From the NCBI GenBank assembly GCA_963816155.1, contig CAWFJE010000001.1, positions 124,001 through 188,000 of the forward strand: DNA of 64,000 nt, in the 5' to 3' direction. Positions 61,913-64,000 of this stretch are shown here, in pieces (the stretch's first letter is position 1; the number at the start of each line of letters is the position of its first letter). The notes under the pieces are model-generated. The model saw nothing but the letters and a program-made list of their open reading frames with translations. It was not told the DNA's origin and did not search any database. The stretch comes from JAXGXJ01 sp963816155 (GTDB taxonomy: Bacteria; Actinomycetota; Thermoleophilia; RBG-16-64-13). A program made the position numbers and the translations under genes.

Positions 61913-63799
61913 TCATAGGTCTATGGCCGCGTTGAATCCATCGGTAACAGCGCGGTGCAGATTCCCGCCGCGCCGTCTACAGTCGCCGATCACGCGCACG
62001 TCTTCAGCCAGACCGTCGAAGAGTTGAACAGTCTCCTGCCGAGGAGCGGCGCCGAGGGCCAGCACCACCCAGCGGCATGGAATCTCGGCCCGCCTACCAT
62101 CGCCATAGCTGACGACTACACCGGTTGGAGTTATGGATTCGAGCCTGGTTTCTGCTCTGACTGCCACTGAGGCGCTGTGCAGCATACCCAGTAGAGCCGT
62201 CCTGCTGATCGGATGAACATCGAGAGCGATCCTCTCTTGCGGCAACATGTCGATTAGGGTGACCAGCCTTCCGCTCTGCGCGAGATCCAGTGCTGCTTCA
62301 CAGCCCACCATCCCGGCTCCTACGATCACCACTTCATCGCCGATCTCCACGTCGTCCATGTGCGCATCGCCCGCCCACATGACGTTCTCTCGGTCGATGC
62401 CGGGCAGGTCAGGTACGGTGAGAGCACTGCCGACCGCGAGAATCAGGACATCGGGCCGCTCTGCCGTGATGGCCTCTGCCGTCGCCTCAGTCGAGAGCCG
62501 GACATCGAGGCCGGGCGCATCGACCGCCGCACGCTGCGCCCAATCGAGGTAGGTCTTCATGTCAGGCTTGAACGGCGGAGCGGCGGCCTTGGTGAGAGCT
62601 CCACCCAACCGGCTCTCCTTCTCGAACAGGATGACTTCGTGGCCACGGCTTGCTGCCGTTCTGGCGGCCTCCATCCCTGCAGGTCCCCCTCCCACCACAA
62701 CGACCCTCTTTCTTTCCGCGGGTGCCTCTGGGTTCAGGAATTCCACCTCCCTACCCGCGACTGGATTCACCGTGCAGCGAGTAGGACGCGTGTACTCGCG
62801 AGTCTCCGAAACGCACCTGTTGCAGCGGACACAGGGCCTGATATCGCCAGCCCGGCCGCCTTCTGCCTTCCGCACACAATCAGGATCGGCAATAATCGAG
62901 CGGATCATGGCGACGATGTCCGCTTGGTTCTGAGAGACGATCTCCTCGGCCATGTCCATGGTGATTGAACCGACTGCGGTCACCGGGATACTGAGCTCCT
63001 GCTTGAAGCGAGCCGAGAACTGAACGTTGATCCCTCGAGGTACGTAGATCGGCTGGATCATCCTGGGTCCGGCCTCGGCCACGTAGAGATTGCCCGCCGA
63101 CACGTGGAGCAGGTCGATCCTGTCCTCGATCATCTTGGCGAACTCGATGGTCTCCTCTACGGTTGGCGCCCCCGCCACGAATTCGTCGGCGCTGATGCGG
63201 TACTCCAGCGCCACCTCGTCGCCTATGGCGGCACGTACTGCATCGAGGACCTCGACGGCAAACTGCGCCCTTCTCTGTAGGTTGCCCCCGTAGCGGTCGG
63301 AGCGCATGTTTGTTACCGGGGAGAAGAAGCTGCCCAGCAAATGACCATGCCCCCCGTGGATCATGATCATGTCCATTCCCGCGTGCTTGCAGCGGCGGGC
63401 AGCGTCGGCGAATCGGTCGATGACCGCCCCTATCTCTTCAGTGGTCATCTCGGTGGGCCCGCGAAGTCCTTCGTAGTTCAACTCGATGGAGGCGAGGGCC
63501 CCGTAGCGTTGCATAGTCTCGGCGAGAACTGATAGTCCGTTGATCGACCTATTGTCGGCAAGGCACAACACGTTCGCCCGTCCATGCGCGCGAGCGTCCT
63601 CGTAGTCGATCGACGTTTCACCGACGGTTACGATGCCGGCTCCGCCTTTAGCTATTCGCCGATACCACTCGATGAGCTCTCGCGTAACGAAGCAATCCTC
63701 GGACGCCAAAAAAGGTATTGCCGGAGAACACTCCACTCGGTTCTTCGTGGTGAGCCTGCCGATCCTCAGGGGTTTGAACACATGCGCGTGGCTTGTCAT
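61913..63799 (-). CDS. OYE-type NADH:flavin oxidoreductase with Fe-S and FAD domains 2
   Basis: 628 aa. FMN barrel (FKPLRIGRLTTKNRVECSPAIPFLASED, MIMIHGGHGHLLGSFFSPVTNMRSDRYGG), cluster region CVRCNRCVSETREYTRPTRCTVNP, and FAD/NAD domains (VVVVGGGPAGMEAARTAASRG, VVIVGAGMVGCEAALDLAQSG). Length is typical of the family. Related to the gene at 56681 but more canonical at the barrel's HGxHG motif. It is upstream of flavoprotein 2. The ATG follows an NmrA-like gene by 2 nt. Confidence 0.92.
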   Translation of the reverse strand: MTSHAHVFKPLRIGRLTTKNRVECSPAIPFLASEDCFVTRELIEWYRRIAKGGAGIVTVGETSIDYEDARAHGRANVLCLADNRSINGLSVLAETMQRYGALASIELNYEGLRGPTEMTTEEIGAVIDRFADAARRCKHAGMDMIMIHGGHGHLLGSFFSPVTNMRSDRYGGNLQRRAQFAVEVLDAVRAAIGDEVALEYRISADEFVAGAPTVEETIEFAKMIEDRIDLLHVSAGNLYVAEAGPRMIQPIYVPRGINVQFSARFKQELSIPVTAVGSITMDMAEEIVSQNQADIVAMIRSIIADPDCVRKAEGGRAGDIRPCVRCNRCVSETREYTRPTRCTVNPVAGREVEFLNPEAPAERKRVVVVGGGPAGMEAARTAASRGHEVILFEKESRLGGALTKAAAPPFKPDMKTYLDWAQRAAVDAPGLDVRLSTEATAEAITAERPDVLILAVGSALTVPDLPGIDRENVMWAGDAHMDDVEIGDEVVIVGAGMVGCEAALDLAQSGRLVTLIDMLPQERIALDVHPISRTALLGMLHSASVAVRAETRLESITPTGVVVSYGDGRRAEIPCRWVVLALGAAPRQETVQLFDGLAEDVRVIGDCRRRGGNLHRAVTDGFNAAIDL

Positions 63800-63801
63800 G
63801 G

Positions 63802-63999
63802 TTACTGCCTGAGCAAATGGGCATAGCTCTCGGGATGGTTCTGCAGATACTCCGCCACATTCTGTGCCGGGTGCCCGGTCAAACGGAGTACGGAGTCGCT
63901 GACAGTGCCGGCCTCACCCGTTGCGATCTGGAGATAGTGAGAGAGCCACCCCTCCAGTTCAGGTTCGGTTATCCCGTTTCCCGTTTGCGACCGGCGGGC
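63802..63999 (-). CDS. NAD(P)-binding (NmrA-like) protein, 5' partial
   Basis: Only the last 65 residues are in the window: GITEPELEGWLSHYLQIATGE, then SDSVLRLTGHPAQNVAEYLQNHPESYAHLLRQ. The TGHPxxxxxEYLxxHP end is typical of NmrA/NAD(P)H-binding SDR-like proteins. It ends 2 nt before the OYE 2 start, so it belongs to the same operon. Confidence 0.65.
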   Translation of the reverse strand, partial: ARRSQTGNGITEPELEGWLSHYLQIATGEAGTVSDSVLRLTGHPAQNVAEYLQNHPESYAHLLRQ

Positions 64000-64000
64000 C

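Overview
This window is high-GC DNA with dense genes, many 4-nt start/stop overlaps and GTG or TTG starts. It looks like an anaerobic or facultatively anaerobic Actinomycetota-type bacterium. The grounds are two lipoproteins with Thr-rich linkers after the lipobox, B12-dependent methyl-transfer proteins, a molybdopterin enzyme with a short ferredoxin partner, old-yellow-enzyme-type reductases, DUF362 and C_GCAxxG_C_C proteins, and high-GC codon use. The exact lineage cannot be fixed from the sequence. No rRNA, intact tRNA or CRISPR array was seen.

0-6.7 kb: the end of a GntR/UTRA regulator, a corrinoid protein, and a phosphate-starvation block (2TM protein with metallophosphoesterase, pstS with a winged-helix protein and a PhoB-type regulator, secreted alkaline phosphatase). 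Three promoters here share a box of TTAAC units, in 11-bp register in two of them, at a fixed distance from the -10. 6.7-16 kb: a DrrAB-like ABC exporter, an SQR-like flavoprotein, an ADP-ribosylglycohydrolase with an ARPP-1 protein and an XRE regulator, a cupin, a flavodoxin and a rhodanese lipoprotein. 15-28 kb: an unusual alcohol dehydrogenase/MFS fusion, a ClC channel, DUF305, DUF362, a nitrilase-family amidase, MntP, a nitroreductase, NTF2-like proteins, a DUF1295/DUF6483/SDR operon and another SDR.

28-36 kb: a MarR-controlled heterodimeric ABC exporter, then a four-gene coupled operon of three small secreted proteins with a SipW-type signal peptidase (TasA/camelysin-like). 36-47 kb: an MFS exporter, several damaged genes, a PDZ membrane protein, a nitronate monooxygenase, an amidohydrolase, cupins, a URO-D-family methyltransferase and a DUF5674 pair. 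47-52 kb: a molybdopterin oxidoreductase with its ferredoxin, a branched-chain-type solute-binding lipoprotein and a divergent TetR regulator.

52-54 kb is a decay zone with two partial tRNA copies and a broken DUF5674 copy. 54-64 kb holds a duplicated set of two OYE-type Fe-S flavoenzymes and two fumarate-reductase-like flavoproteins, plus a two-domain VOC protein and a zinc dehydrogenase. The family combination resembles equol-type (isoflavone) reduction clusters.

A recurring feature is damage: single-base frameshifts (often in C or G runs), internal deletions, truncations and IS3 remnants. Some of these may be assembly errors and some true decay.
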